In this document: positions 54,950 to 64,000 of the stretch, piece after piece | Numbering within the stretch: position 1 is the first letter of the stretch | Layout of the letters: every line of letters starts with the position of its first letter | Source: Plantago major | Lineage: Eukaryota; Streptophyta; Magnoliopsida; Lamiales; Plantaginaceae | Assembly: GCA_026545765.1 (NCBI GenBank) | Contig: JAIFAC010000114.1 | Location: 1-64,000 of the forward strand | Length of the DNA: 64,000 nt | Direction: 5' to 3' | The notes under the pieces: generated by a model | Database searches by the model: none | What the model saw: the letters and a program-made list of their open reading frames with translations, nothing else | Told to the model about the DNA's origin: nothing | Made by a program: the position numbers and the translations under genes

Positions 54950-56789
54950 TACGTAATCATGTAAGTATCCTAACTCAATTAGTCATTGAATTTCTTGTCT
55001 GAGGTGGGTGCACTTTCCTGTTGAGTGTCCCACTTGCCTATGGAAATGGCAATACTGCTTGAGTTCCGTGTATCCGCTTCTATGCTTTTCGTGCCATTCG
55101 AAGGGATTCCATCGCTTGCATGATCGTGAGGTTTTGTTCCTCGGGGCCTTTAGATTGTGGTAATGAATCTTCGAGGGATCTTCCTCTTTCCTCGATCCTT
55201 CCTCGCTTGGCCATTTTTATCCTCCTTGATCCTTGGTAAGGGTCTCCCACCGAATTATCCAGTATGTTTTACCTTTTTTCCACCTGCTTTGACTACCATC
55301 TTATCGAGGGTTTCATTGGTGTTTAAGAACTTTTTGATGGTTTCCGTTAGCTCACGCTCCGTTGTTATATCGGCGTCGATGAGTTTGTAACGAAATGAAG
55401 CATTGTTGGTGTTTTCCCCTAAGTGAGTGATTCGTTCCTTGATGGGATTCTTTTCTACCAACGCCGCCGCTTGTTCAAATCTTTTTAGGAACGACGTCAG
55501 ACTTTCATGGTCCTTTTGAATGATTTCTCCCAGGTAACTTACTGGACGAGCGACTTTCAAGAAGTTTTCGAATCTTATGGTGAATTTAGTGATGAGATGT
55601 TGCCATGATATGACGGAATCTGGGCGGAGTTGTTTCCACCATCTCATTGATGGTCCATAGAGAGTGTTTGGGAATAACTGAGCTTTTACGTGGTCCTGCA
55701 TGCAGGTCCACTTAAGGAGGCCTCAAATCGGATTCTATGATCGATGTGACATGAATTTCCATCATACGCTTCTTTCGATGGGGGTTTCACCTAATGGTAA
55801 TTCAAATTATTCGACTTCATGGCACGTAGGATCCACATTTCGCCGATTTGATGATATCTCCGGCTCAGGTGGGAGATTCCAAATTTGCTCGCTCAAGGTC
55901 TAAGGTCGCTTCATGGATTCGGACTTGTTCTTTGATTTTCTCACTTCTACATGGGCTCGCCAAGGTTGTCCTCTGGGTGTTTGGGAGCGGCTTTTTTTTC
56001 GATGTCTCTCTGGGCTCCTCCTTCTTCCACAGTAATCCTCATTGTCCCTTCTTTTATAAGAGGCAGGCTTATTATTTCTACCAGTTTGCCTTGGATTTTG
56101 AGGGGGTGTATCTCCTGATTTTCGGGTCAGATCTTCCTCGCTATATTGGTCACGCATGTCCCTCCTATCATTATTCCTCGGGTGACGGTCTCTTGTAGAT
56201 ACCTGGGAAGGAGCGGAGTTATAAGAATTCTCATTCTCAATTCTTCTTGCTTCCCCTCTACTACCTTGGTTTTGTTGAGCTTTTTCATTCAACAGGTTTC
56301 TTAAATCCCTAGCGGGTCTCCTATTTCCTGTCCTGTTGGACATGGAGTGACCTGTGTTATGGACGTCATGGCTTCTCATGAATTGCTTCTAACCTGTCTT
56401 GGGGCTTGATTCTGGATGGGGAGGATTGAGGTTTCTTCTCTGGGCATCCCCAAAGGATATTGTGGTAATGTCCTCATTTGTATGGCGGCCTGCAGTTTTA
56501 GAATTTGTGCCTCACTACATCCTGCCAAGATTTGATCGGCTGCAGTTTGCAGATTGGGAGCAGATAGGAGATTTTGTGGTGCGGGGAGGGTTAGTTCATT
56601 CCTTGTAGGGATCGATTTGGACGCTTCCATTCCATCTCCTTTATTATGTTCGGGAATGATCCTGTTTCTGGAGGATCTTTGGTTTTCTCCCGAGTTTAGT
56701 GGTTGTTGGGTGGAGACACCAGCATTTGAGGTGGCTGATCTAGCGCGGATAGAAGGTGTCTTCGTTGTCCATTTCTTAGCAGGTGCCAT
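54950..56789 (-). pseudogene. Element F gag (Tat-like)
   Basis: Starts MAPAKKWTTKTPSIRARSAT at 56789; open to 56376 with an NQ/P-rich N-terminus, then an Arg/Ser/Asn-rich linker in the 55900-56379 frame. The retrotransposon gag core (55255-55701) has HVKAQLFPNTLYGPSMRWWK, WQHLITKFTIRFENF and ESLTSFLKRFEQA, the PF03732 pattern. The zinc knuckle in another frame, YCHFHRQVGHSTGKC (about 55007-55055), is followed by LRQEIQ.LIELGYLHDYV, exactly the Tat arrangement. Broken by several frameshifts. Gag builds the particle and binds RNA. Confidence 0.82.
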
Positions 56790-56831
56790 GGCTTTTTGTA
56801 CTTAGGGATTCCTACGACGCATTTGCCAATA

Positions 56832-57681
56832 TGATGTGGGGTAAATCCGGATAAGTCAAAACCCTAGGTCAAGTGCGTGGAGTGGAGGGGCTAACAGTCA
56901 AATCGTGCAGTTCAAATCGTTTAAGTTCGAGGTTCCGTTGTCAAGTAGGCCATTAAGTCCGCCAAAGTGTGCGTCCGGAGAGGGGAGCTTTCAGGTTCTT
57001 TTCTGTTCTAGATCTGGGGTCTGTCGTCATTTAGATCCACTAAAGTGTGAATCCGGAGAGGGGAGTTTCCAGGTTGTTTTCTCGAAAATGGTCCGTCTCC
57101 TTAAAGTGGCTGGCAAAGTTTGACCAAGGCCTCTCGAGAACAAAGGAAGGGTTAGACCCTTTTGGGCCGGATGCTCAAGCAATGGACTAAGACTCAACTT
57201 GTAACGGCTTATCGAGTTATCTCGGACCAAACTTAGAGAGTAGATTTTGTAGAAGTAGTTGCGTACCTTAATAAGTAGTAAATGCGGGCTATTTATAGGG
57301 GAAGCTCGGGGGACAAGCCGTCTGACTTCCCGGAATCTTGTCGACTTGGCAATAGCGTGGCACGTGGTCTCGGAGGTATGTGGTGCGTTTATTACACGCT
57401 AGTTAGTGCGGCTTCCCTGTAGACGGGCCCTTTTTAGTCGGCTAAGTCCGTCAGGACTTATATGCTGGACTTTTTAGGGTCTTCCTTTATGATTTATGGT
57501 AAGGTTCTCTTATATCGGGCGTCTTCATGGGTGTCGGGCCTTATGACAGTAAGGTTCTCTTGTACCGGGCGTCTTCCTGGGTGCCGGACTCTTTTTCCCT
57601 GTGGTGACTAAGAGCGTTTCTCGATATTGGAAACGTTGTAGAAAGATCTAATTCGTTGGACGGACTTATATGTCCATATCA
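56832..57681 (-). repeat. 5' LTR of element F
   Basis: 850 bp; on the minus strand from TGATATGGAC to CCCCACATCA. TATA box TATAAATAG on the minus strand at 57289-57297 would drive the gag-pol RNA. It matches 28286-29108 throughout but is longer. Followed on the minus strand by TATTGGCAAATGCGTCG, a possible primer site. Confidence 0.92.
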
Positions 57682-57686
57682 CCATT
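57682..57686. other. Right target-site duplication of element F (CCATT)
   Basis: Exact copy of 28281-28285. Confidence 0.9.
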
Positions 57687-57728
57687 ATTAGTGACCAATT
57701 AATGATCGAATTGGTCTAGTCCTTTAAT

Positions 57729-57982
57729 TAGCACTCCCATCACTGTTTTAAAGATAAACTTCCATCAAATCAACAGTTTTTTACTTTTGATTAGAAATTA
57801 CTATTAAATTATAATAGTACATATAAATTTAATAATATATAGCATAGAATGAAAATTTAAGATTATATTTCTATTCTATGCTTTTATTACATTATTTAAT
57901 ATTAGAGTTTAGTAACAATTTATGGTCAAATTAAAAAACAAATTACCAAATGAAAATTTTATCTTCGGAACGAAGGGAGTAT
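57729..57982. mobile_element. Stowaway-like MITE
   Basis: About 250 bp, AT-rich. Left end CACTCCCATCACTG..AAAGATAAA; right end in reverse TACTCCCTTCGTTCCGAAGATAAA. These imperfect inverted ends with CTCCCT and TA borders are typical of plant Stowaway (Tc1/mariner) MITEs. Confidence 0.6.
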
Positions 57983-58065
57983 TTATCACGCTCCTAGTTG
58001 TACGATAACTAATTATAATGATCGATCAGCCTTTGTGAGTTAAATGAATAATTTACAAATATATA

Positions 58066-58322
58066 CTACTCCATCGATGTCATTTAAATTGTTGCGTTAT
58101 TCTTTTTCGACCAACCCTTTTCAATTTTAACCACAAATTACTTTTAAACTATAATAACATATAATTTAATGAAGTCATATAATGAAAATTTAATAATTAA
58201 TATTTTATAGTATAATTTTATTAGATATTTAACAATTATTGTTTAAAAGTAGTATTTATATTAAAATCGAAATTATTTGAAGGAAAATTTTTAATATATG
58301 GTAATGAAATTGGAGAGTAATG
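58066..58322. mobile_element. Probable second Stowaway-like MITE, diverged
   Basis: Left TACTCCATCGATGTCATTTA; right end in reverse TTACTCTCCAATTTCATTA. Interior AT-rich and similar in composition to the MITE at 57729. The ends match only partly. Confidence 0.4.
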
Positions 58323-58685
58323 TATATTAATGTCCAGTATATATCTTACTTCTCATCACTTCATCCATGAATGAAGCAATCAAATTAAAGTGAGCAGGCG
58401 AAATTTACAACATCTGCTAAAGAATGCGACGTACAATAATTAAACCTGTATTATAATTAATAATTAATAAAAGGATCAATTAAACATTCCATTAATGAAG
58501 TACAAGTACGTACATGGAAAGGGAAAGTACAAGTACATAGATATGGAACATTCTTAATTAAGTAAACTTACATACCTAGACCTTGCTACTTCATAACTTA
58601 GCTTATAATCAAACTACGTACCTTGCACTAACCAGTTAATTAACAACGGCATAATTTAAAAACAACTGAAATAAGGACTGACAAA
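58323..58685. other. AT-rich spacer, no gene seen
   Basis: Nothing recognised beyond what may be the 3' untranslated region of the minus-strand proline-rich gene. Confidence 0.4.
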
Positions 58686-59850
58686 TTAAGCCTGAAGAAC
58701 TCTTTAACAACAAGCGCAAGGCGGCGGGAGGAACCGGCTCGCTACAGTTGGGTGGTGGAGGTGGTGGAGGCGAGCACCTGGGCTTGGGGGGTGGTGGTGA
58801 GATTGGCTCTAGTTCCGGTGGCGGAGGTGGTGTGGAGGCGGGCAGCTCGGTTTTGGTGGTGGTGGTGAGCGAGGTGGAGGGGGTGGTGGTGGTGAGGGCG
58901 GTGATATTGGCTCAGGTTGAGGTGGTGGAGGTGGGCAGGGTTTTGGTGGTGGTGGTGAGGGAGGTGAGATTGGCCTGTCTGTGGCAGAGGAGTTGGTGGT
59001 GGTGGAGATGGAATTGGTGGTAGGAGGCAAGGCGGATCCGGTGGGCTACTATTAAGGGTGAAATAAAATTATGAACCAATTTATTACATAAAGCACTATA
59101 TACTTTTATAGTATGAAAAAAAGGTAAAAATATAAATACAAACAAATAAACTACAATATGATGGTGCATATACTGATATACATACATAATAAGATAAAAA
59201 AATACATGGAAAGGTATTGCTAGTATGTAAGAAAAGAGAAGGAATAAAGGAGGGAGAAATGCATGTTCATAGAAATATGATATTAAGAGGAATAAAATGG
59301 AAATGGAAGAAATAAAATGTGAAGAAATTAAGTAAAAAGGAGATCAAGGAAGATAAAAATGTAAGAAAAGGTAGTAAAAAGAATAGAAGAAAAAGAGGAA
59401 AAGGACAGTAGGAGAAAAATAAATGCAATTATAGAAATGTTGAACGAAGGAATAAAACCTAAGCCACTTAGTTCAAGAGTCTTACATTGTCATTGCGACA
59501 CATTAGTATGACGCCTACATGTTTCAGATATACTATATGGACATTCTGAAATTTTCAGGGTGGACTTGAGCCCATCTAAGCCCAAGCATAGGTCGGCCCT
59601 TGAGTGGAGGTGGAGGTGGGATGGGTGGTGGAGACAACGGAGTTGGTGGTGGTGGGGGCCAGAAGCAGTTAAACGGAAACGGAAAGCAAGGTAAGAAACC
59701 TGCAGTGTTAGTCGAGGGGCATAGTGCCAAACACTAGCACTAGTAGTGTCGTGTGCAAGCAGATTCTTAATGTTCCACATGTCTAGCTAACCAGATTGCA
59801 TTCGCAAATATTACAGAACATGCTCCTCTATATTTATAGATATATGGAGC
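58686..59850 (-). CDS. Candidate proline-rich (extensin-like) host gene, exons uncertain
   Basis: On the minus strand a TATA box (CTATAAATATAG, 59829-59840) precedes an ATG at 59780. Pro-rich coding stretches follow: PCFPFPFNCFWPPPPPTPLS and PPPIPPPPP (59590-59690), then after a probable intron SPPPPKPCPPPPPQPEPISP and PPSPPPPPPPRSPPPPKPSC (58820-58990). A final PPPPKPRCSPPPPPPPNCSE and VPPAALRLLLKSSSG end near 58690. Acceptor-like CTAACACTGCAG (59713) and AATAG (59052) suggest two or three exons. Pro-rich blocks with isolated Cys resemble cell-wall proline-rich proteins. Frame changes between blocks could mean introns, decay or both. Confidence 0.4.
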
Positions 59851-60048
59851 TCTTTAACCATATGAAGCATTTGTTGGTTTGGTATACTGTGCAATATTGC
59901 GACTTGACTAAAATTCAAACGCAAACTTGTTAATTTTTTTTTTTTTTTTTTTTTCCTTTTTTGCAGCACAACTTAGTTACTGGCTTACGGGTAGTTTCAT
60001 CATTAGCTCCCCTAATTATAGTGAAACGAACGGAAGATCCACTTTATG

Positions 60049-60283
60049 TACTCCCTCCATCTAATAGTTTGCAAGTTTAACTATTAATTAATTTTAATCT
60101 ACAAATATATATATAAAATGTTAAATTAAATTAATTATGATATATGAAGCATGAGTAAGAAAAAATTCATATTATATAATTAATTGAACAGCTACATTTA
60201 CCGTTTAAAGTTAATTTTCAATTATAGTTGAAAATTAATGACAGTAAACTAATTAAGACTAGCTTAACGGAATGGAAGGAATA
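60049..60283. mobile_element. Stowaway-like MITE, 235 bp
   Basis: Left TA-CTCCCTCCATCTAATAG; right end in reverse TATTCCTTCCATTCCGTTA. AT-rich interior, TA at both borders, the size usual for Stowaway. Confidence 0.65.
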
Positions 60284-60344
60284 TATATATACTAACTACG
60301 ACCTATGTCCCGAAAATATCTTCCAATTTACTTTCGTGGTGGAG

Positions 60345-60615
60345 AAAATAAGATATGTAAGTATATGTTGATGATATCAAATTTTGATCTAAGAACAATC
60401 AAGTTTGTAAATACTTTGTTGAACTCGTGGAAGGAAAATTTGACATGAGCATTATGATTGAACTAAATTACTTCCTAGGGTTATAAGTCAAGCAGCTTGA
60501 CAGTGGAATATTGATTAGTGAGGCAAAATATGCAAATGATGTGTCAATAAATTTGGACTTAAGCCTTCTTAAAAGAATGCTAAGATTTCAGAAAGATATG
60601 AACCAAAGCCGACCA
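60345..60615 (+). pseudogene. Copia reverse transcriptase fragment (plus strand)
   Basis: YVDDIKF (60366-60386; catalytic YVDD) is followed by SKNNQVCKYFVELVEGKFDM and SIMIELNYFLGL, then KQLDSGILISEAKYANDV: the block after YVDD in plant copia RT (FEM/DMS.MGEL.YFLGLQ..Q...GI). A stop interrupts FLGL..VKQ. Only about 85 residues; nothing before YVDD. It is not a continuation of the minus-strand copy at 61400, which has its own version of the same block. Confidence 0.75.
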
Positions 60616-60639
60616 GATCAATCTAGGTCACAAGAATTA

Positions 60640-61387
60640 ATTTGATACGGATCGATCCGGATCCATTTGACTGGATATCCGGTCAAACGGATGAAGAAAA
60701 CGTCTATCCATTATCCGATCCGTTTAGAGGGGATCGGATACGGATAAATCCGCCAGATAACGGATAAATACGCCGGATATCCGTTATCCGGCAAAATAAT
60801 AAAAAAATACACAACAGAACATGAAAAAATACACAGCACAGCAGGCAGCACTACAACAGGGCAGAAAATAAGAAACTGCGGCAGAAGGGCAGAAATTGTA
60901 GCAACAGAAGAAATAAGAAAATTCACAGCATAGACCCATAGAGAAAGGAACATCAGAAAGAAGAAACAAGAGAGAAAGAAAAAGCAAATGGAAGAGAAAA
61001 GGCGGACGGATCTGAGCGGCGGAGGAAATCTGTCCGACCTGAGCGGCGGAGCTCTCCGATGTGAGCGGCGGAGAACGATGAGCGGCGGAGAAGAGTGATT
61101 GGGGTGTCTGCGCGTCAATTGGAAGAGAAGAAGGCTGAGGCTGAATGTTTGTGAATTGTGAAACTGTGACCTAATTGATGTATTTTGTAATTATAATTAT
61201 TTAATATGAAAAAAATAAACGGATAACGGATATCCGCGGATATCCATCGGATATATCCGTTTCCTACGGATAGGCGAAAATCGCATCCATTATCCGATCC
61301 GTTAGCTAAGGGATCGGATTGATCCGATTCATAAATGCGGATAAACGGACCGGATCCGCGGATACGGATAATATGAGCATCCTTAAA
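60640..61387. mobile_element. Candidate non-autonomous DNA transposon with GGATCCGGAT/ATCCG subterminal repeats
   Basis: Both ends, 60645-60800 and 61215-61375, are packed with ATCCG/CGGAT words in both orientations, for example GGATATCCGTTATCCGG at 60774 and GGATAACGGATATCCGCGG at 61222. The middle has GAGCGGCGGAG four times (61013-61092). Dense subterminal short repeats are typical of hAT-like elements. I could not define terminal repeats or a target duplication. Confidence 0.35.
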
Positions 61388-61399
61388 TGAATCAATAAA

Positions 61400-62860
61400 A
61401 GTTTTGAATAACATAAATATAGATGGTTTCACAACCGGCCAAAGAAATCGACATTCAAGATGCAATCAAGTGTATGCTAGATTTCAATCGAATTCAAACA
61501 TATTGGGATTCCGAGTTATTCCAATTGCACTTGTGTCATCACACAAATCGAAGTCTTCTTTTCATCAATCTCATATAATCTTCGAGTTGTTGTTGCACCC
61601 ACAATATTTATGTTGCACAACATCCAACTGTAATGTAATTTTCTTGTCAAGCATTGATCCAACATATTTCGCATATCATAGTAGCCTATCAAATTCATAC
61701 CACTTTCCTTGGGATACTAGAACCCAACATTTACTGTTCCTTTGACATACTATAGTATTTTCAGTGTAACACTTTATAAATAACGAAACTTTGCGAGTGT
61801 TTTTGGGGAGCATCACACCTCGACGACATTCGTCTCATCATGCAATCTGCCAAGACTTTTGACATATCTCAATATTTTGAGTGCAGTGTTGTAGTGTGTG
61901 AGCCTTAAATCAGATTGAAATCTTGCACACACTGCATATTGAATCTCTGGTCTACTAGCAGTGAGGTATAATAGAGGAACACCGAGTCTCCTATACTTGT
62001 AGTCTTCATTACTCTTGTCATATTCAATATAGGCCATTTTAGTTCCTATGCTCATAGGTAACTTAGCATTCTTTTTATAAGACTTAATATTGAAGTTATT
62101 GAACATACCTCTCACATACTTTGCTTGACTAATTCATATTCCATTTTTGAGTTGCTTGACATGCAATCATAGGAAATAATTCATTTCACCTATTATACTC
62201 ATTTCAAATTTAATTTTCAGTAGTTCAGAAAATTCATCACAACTTTATTTGTCTTTAGATCCAAATATTAAGTCAATGACATAAACTTGGACCAACAAGA
62301 ATTTACCATCATGATTTAAATTTAAGAGAGTTCTATCAACTTCTAATTTCTTAAAACCACTTTCCATCAGTTACTCGACTAAAGTGCAATACCATGCCCT
62401 TGGAGCTCATTTTAGTCCATATAGAGCTTTCTGAAGTTTACAGACAAGTAAGCCTTCTGATGGTATCTTTAAACTTGCTGGGTATTCCACATAGACTTCT
62501 TCAACAAGTTCACCATTCGAGAAAGCACTCTTGACATTAATTTGGTAAACTGTAAAGTCTTTGTGTGGAAATAGTCTAATTGCATCCAATCTTGTTAAGG
62601 AGCATAAGACTCATCAAAATCTAGTCCTTCAGTCTGAGTGAAACCTTGAGCAACCAGTCTTTCTTTGTTTCTAGTTATTTCACCATATTCATTCATTTTG
62701 TTTCCGAAAATTCATATTTCCTATAATTGTAATTCCCTCAATGTAAGGTACAAGTTTTCAGACTTTGTTTCTCTCAAATTGATCCAATTCTTATTGCTGA
62801 GATCCAGTTATTGTCTCCCAATGATTCTTCAATGGTCTTTGGATCAATTTTGGAGATGAA
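61400..62860 (-). pseudogene. Copia RT-RNase H remnant (minus strand)
   Basis: From right to left: INVKSAFSNGELVEEVYVEY and VCKLQKALYGLK (62407-62560), the RT start. Then VQVYVIDLIFGS (62285-62320), in which the YVDD of the active site reads YVID; FEMSIIGEMNYFL and ISQAKYVRGMFNNFNI (62070-62230); LGVPLLYLTASRPEIQYAVC (61930-61990); RLTHYNTALKILRYVK (61860-61905). RNase H pieces follow: NLIGYYD (61675-61700) and CDDTSAIGITRNPN (61500-61545), where the usual reading is C-D-N-x-SAI. Many stops. It is unrelated to element G, whose RT is missing. Confidence 0.8.
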
Positions 62861-63728
62861 ACAAGAGTAGAGGGATCTCATCAAGCACCCGTCAATGTAG
62901 CCGTTAATAATTAACGGGTTGGAGCCATATACATGCATATTAATTATAAGTTAAAAACTTTACGGGTATCAACTCATTCGCTTTAAACGGGTTTGATAGG
63001 GTTGGATCCTACCTATTTTGGATCACATCAGCTATACTGAGGACAAGCTTACGTTATGAAAATGTTAATCAATAAACAACACTTTAATTTAATTGGACAT
63101 TTCGGCAAATTACACAAACTCGCTAAGGACCATAACAATTAGTGTTTACATAAAACTTTTATCAACCTTTAAGGTATAAACATACTATTATAATAATAAA
63201 TTATGGTATTTTATTTTCTTATGAGTTTTGAATTACAACTTATATGTGTAACCGTTTTTTGTTTTGCAATTGAAGGAGTAATCAAAGAAATTTTACTCCG
63301 ATGCTGAAAATTAAATAATTGTGTACTTAACATGAATTGTATTTATGTAACTCATATTAATTTGAGTACTCTAATTATCTAGATTAATTTTTTCCCTCAC
63401 AATGATATCATAAAAATAAATACGTCATAAGATCGCCATTGCTAATCAAGAAGATTAGTCTAAGGAGTGATAAATATGTAACATCACAAAGAAAGTGTAT
63501 GGTAGTGGACCTGATTAGTTGGACCCAGTTATATAATAGTGATACAATTACATCGAATTTAATTTCTAATGGTTAAAAATAATTACAAATTAAGATGGTT
63601 GAATGTGCAACTTATGCTAGTATCCAAAGCACTCTGATGATTGCAATTAATATGGCCGGATTAATTATAGGGATTTCGCCGTAACTTTTCTTTTTTTTCT
63701 TTTGGTTGAAACGGTAGGCATATATATA
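62861..63728. other. AT-rich intergenic sequence
   Basis: No gene, RNA or clear repeat recognised. Contains ACGGG(T) words at 62917-63000. Confidence 0.5.
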
Positions 63729-63985
63729 CACTCAGTGTCTGCGGATTCTCTACCCCATAAATGTAACTCACTGTTACTATTGATCTATGTGACACTATTT
63801 AACCCAACAATATTTAACCATGGTCAATGATCACTTGTGGAGGCCAATTTGTATTTAGTAAATAATTATTGACTATGATTAAATGTTGTGTTAAATTGTG
63901 CCATGAACCAATAGCAATAATAGAGTATTTTGTTGTGCATTTTACGGGATAGAGATCCGTACCGACTCCGCATTAGTAGGAAATT
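63729..63985. mobile_element. Foldback MITE with long inverted repeats
   Basis: About 255 bp, nearly all inverted repeat. Left arm GCGGATTCTCTACCCC... and CTATTGATCTATGTGACACT (63777-63796). Right arm in reverse ACGGATCTCTATCCCG... and CTATTGGTTCATGGCACAAT. The arms are about 105 bases with a loop of about 40. Exact ends and target duplication are unclear. Confidence 0.55.
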
Positions 63986-64000
63986 TGCATCGGCAAATCC

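Larger units (their letters stand above)
28286..57681 (-). mobile_element. Element F: Tat/Retand-like Ty3/gypsy element with antisense accessory gene, carrying nested copia insertions
   Basis: Bounded by two matching LTRs (28286-29108, 56832-57681) and a perfect CCATT duplication, so it is one insertion of 29.4 kb. About 14.8 kb of that is later copia DNA (30817-32445 and 33059-46186), leaving an original element near 14.6 kb, large as is usual for Tat. On the minus strand, gag, protease, RT, RNase H and integrase run from 56789 to 50421 in gypsy order. A plus-strand accessory gene and a tandem repeat array fill the space between integrase and the 3' LTR. Additional antisense genes at this place are known for Retand-type Tat elements. 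Confidence 0.92.

Noticed and set aside
58748..59023. Gly/Val-rich plus-strand frame
   Set aside because: Antisense of the Pro-rich blocks; the minus strand has the TATA box and Cys-Pro motifs.
57682..64000. tRNA or other structural RNA genes in the AT-rich right end
   Set aside because: No cloverleaf-like A and B box pair or other RNA signature could be identified by eye.

Overview
The window looks like plant nuclear DNA, most likely from a eudicot, taken from a repeat-dense intergenic region. The evidence is a stack of Ty3/gypsy and Ty1/copia LTR retrotransposons of plant-only lineages (Athila-like, Tat/Retand-like, chromovirus-like, SIRE-like), Stowaway-type MITEs and AT-rich spacers. No bacterial operon, rRNA, tRNA or CRISPR signal was seen. 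The species cannot be named from the sequence.

1-25.6 kb is a cluster of four related Athila-like elements: A (minus strand, cut by the left window edge), B (plus), C (plus) and the 3' end of D (plus). A, B and C share one unusual plan: LTR, a tRNA-type primer site (TGGCGCC...CGGGGA), gag plus aspartic protease, a conserved non-coding spacer, a second gene (ORF2) resembling the 'putative plant transposon protein' domain, a long 3' region with repeated polypurine tracts, then the LTR. None of the three has a recognisable reverse transcriptase, RNase H or integrase, so they look like a non-autonomous family. All the reading frames are broken. A solo LTR sits inside the gag of A, and C ends in a hybrid LTR.

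25.6-28.3 kb holds a minus-strand chromovirus-like gag-protease remnant (E) with its primer site and LTR.

28,286-57,681 is one Tat/Retand-like element (F), bounded by 0.82-0.85 kb LTRs and a perfect 5-bp target duplication (CCATT). Its gag-protease-RT-RNase H-integrase genes run on the minus strand. The opposite strand carries an additional gene resembling the 'putative gypsy type transposon' family (PF04195), with several TATA boxes upstream, followed by a tandem array of about 97 bp x 11. F was later hit twice by one SIRE-like copia family: a solo LTR (TSD TTTAC) and a 13.1-kb copy G (TSD GATCC). G lacks RT/RNase H, carries a long poly-glutamate-coding microsatellite, and was itself hit by an inverted solo LTR of the same family (TSD TTGTG). 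The order of events can therefore be read directly.

57.7-64 kb is AT-rich, with Stowaway-like MITEs, a candidate proline-rich host gene on the minus strand, two copia RT remnants in opposite orientation, a DNA-transposon-like segment full of GGATCCGGAT/ATCCG motifs, and a long-TIR foldback MITE at the right edge.

No intact autonomous element was found. Family names rest on motifs read by eye; no database search was run.
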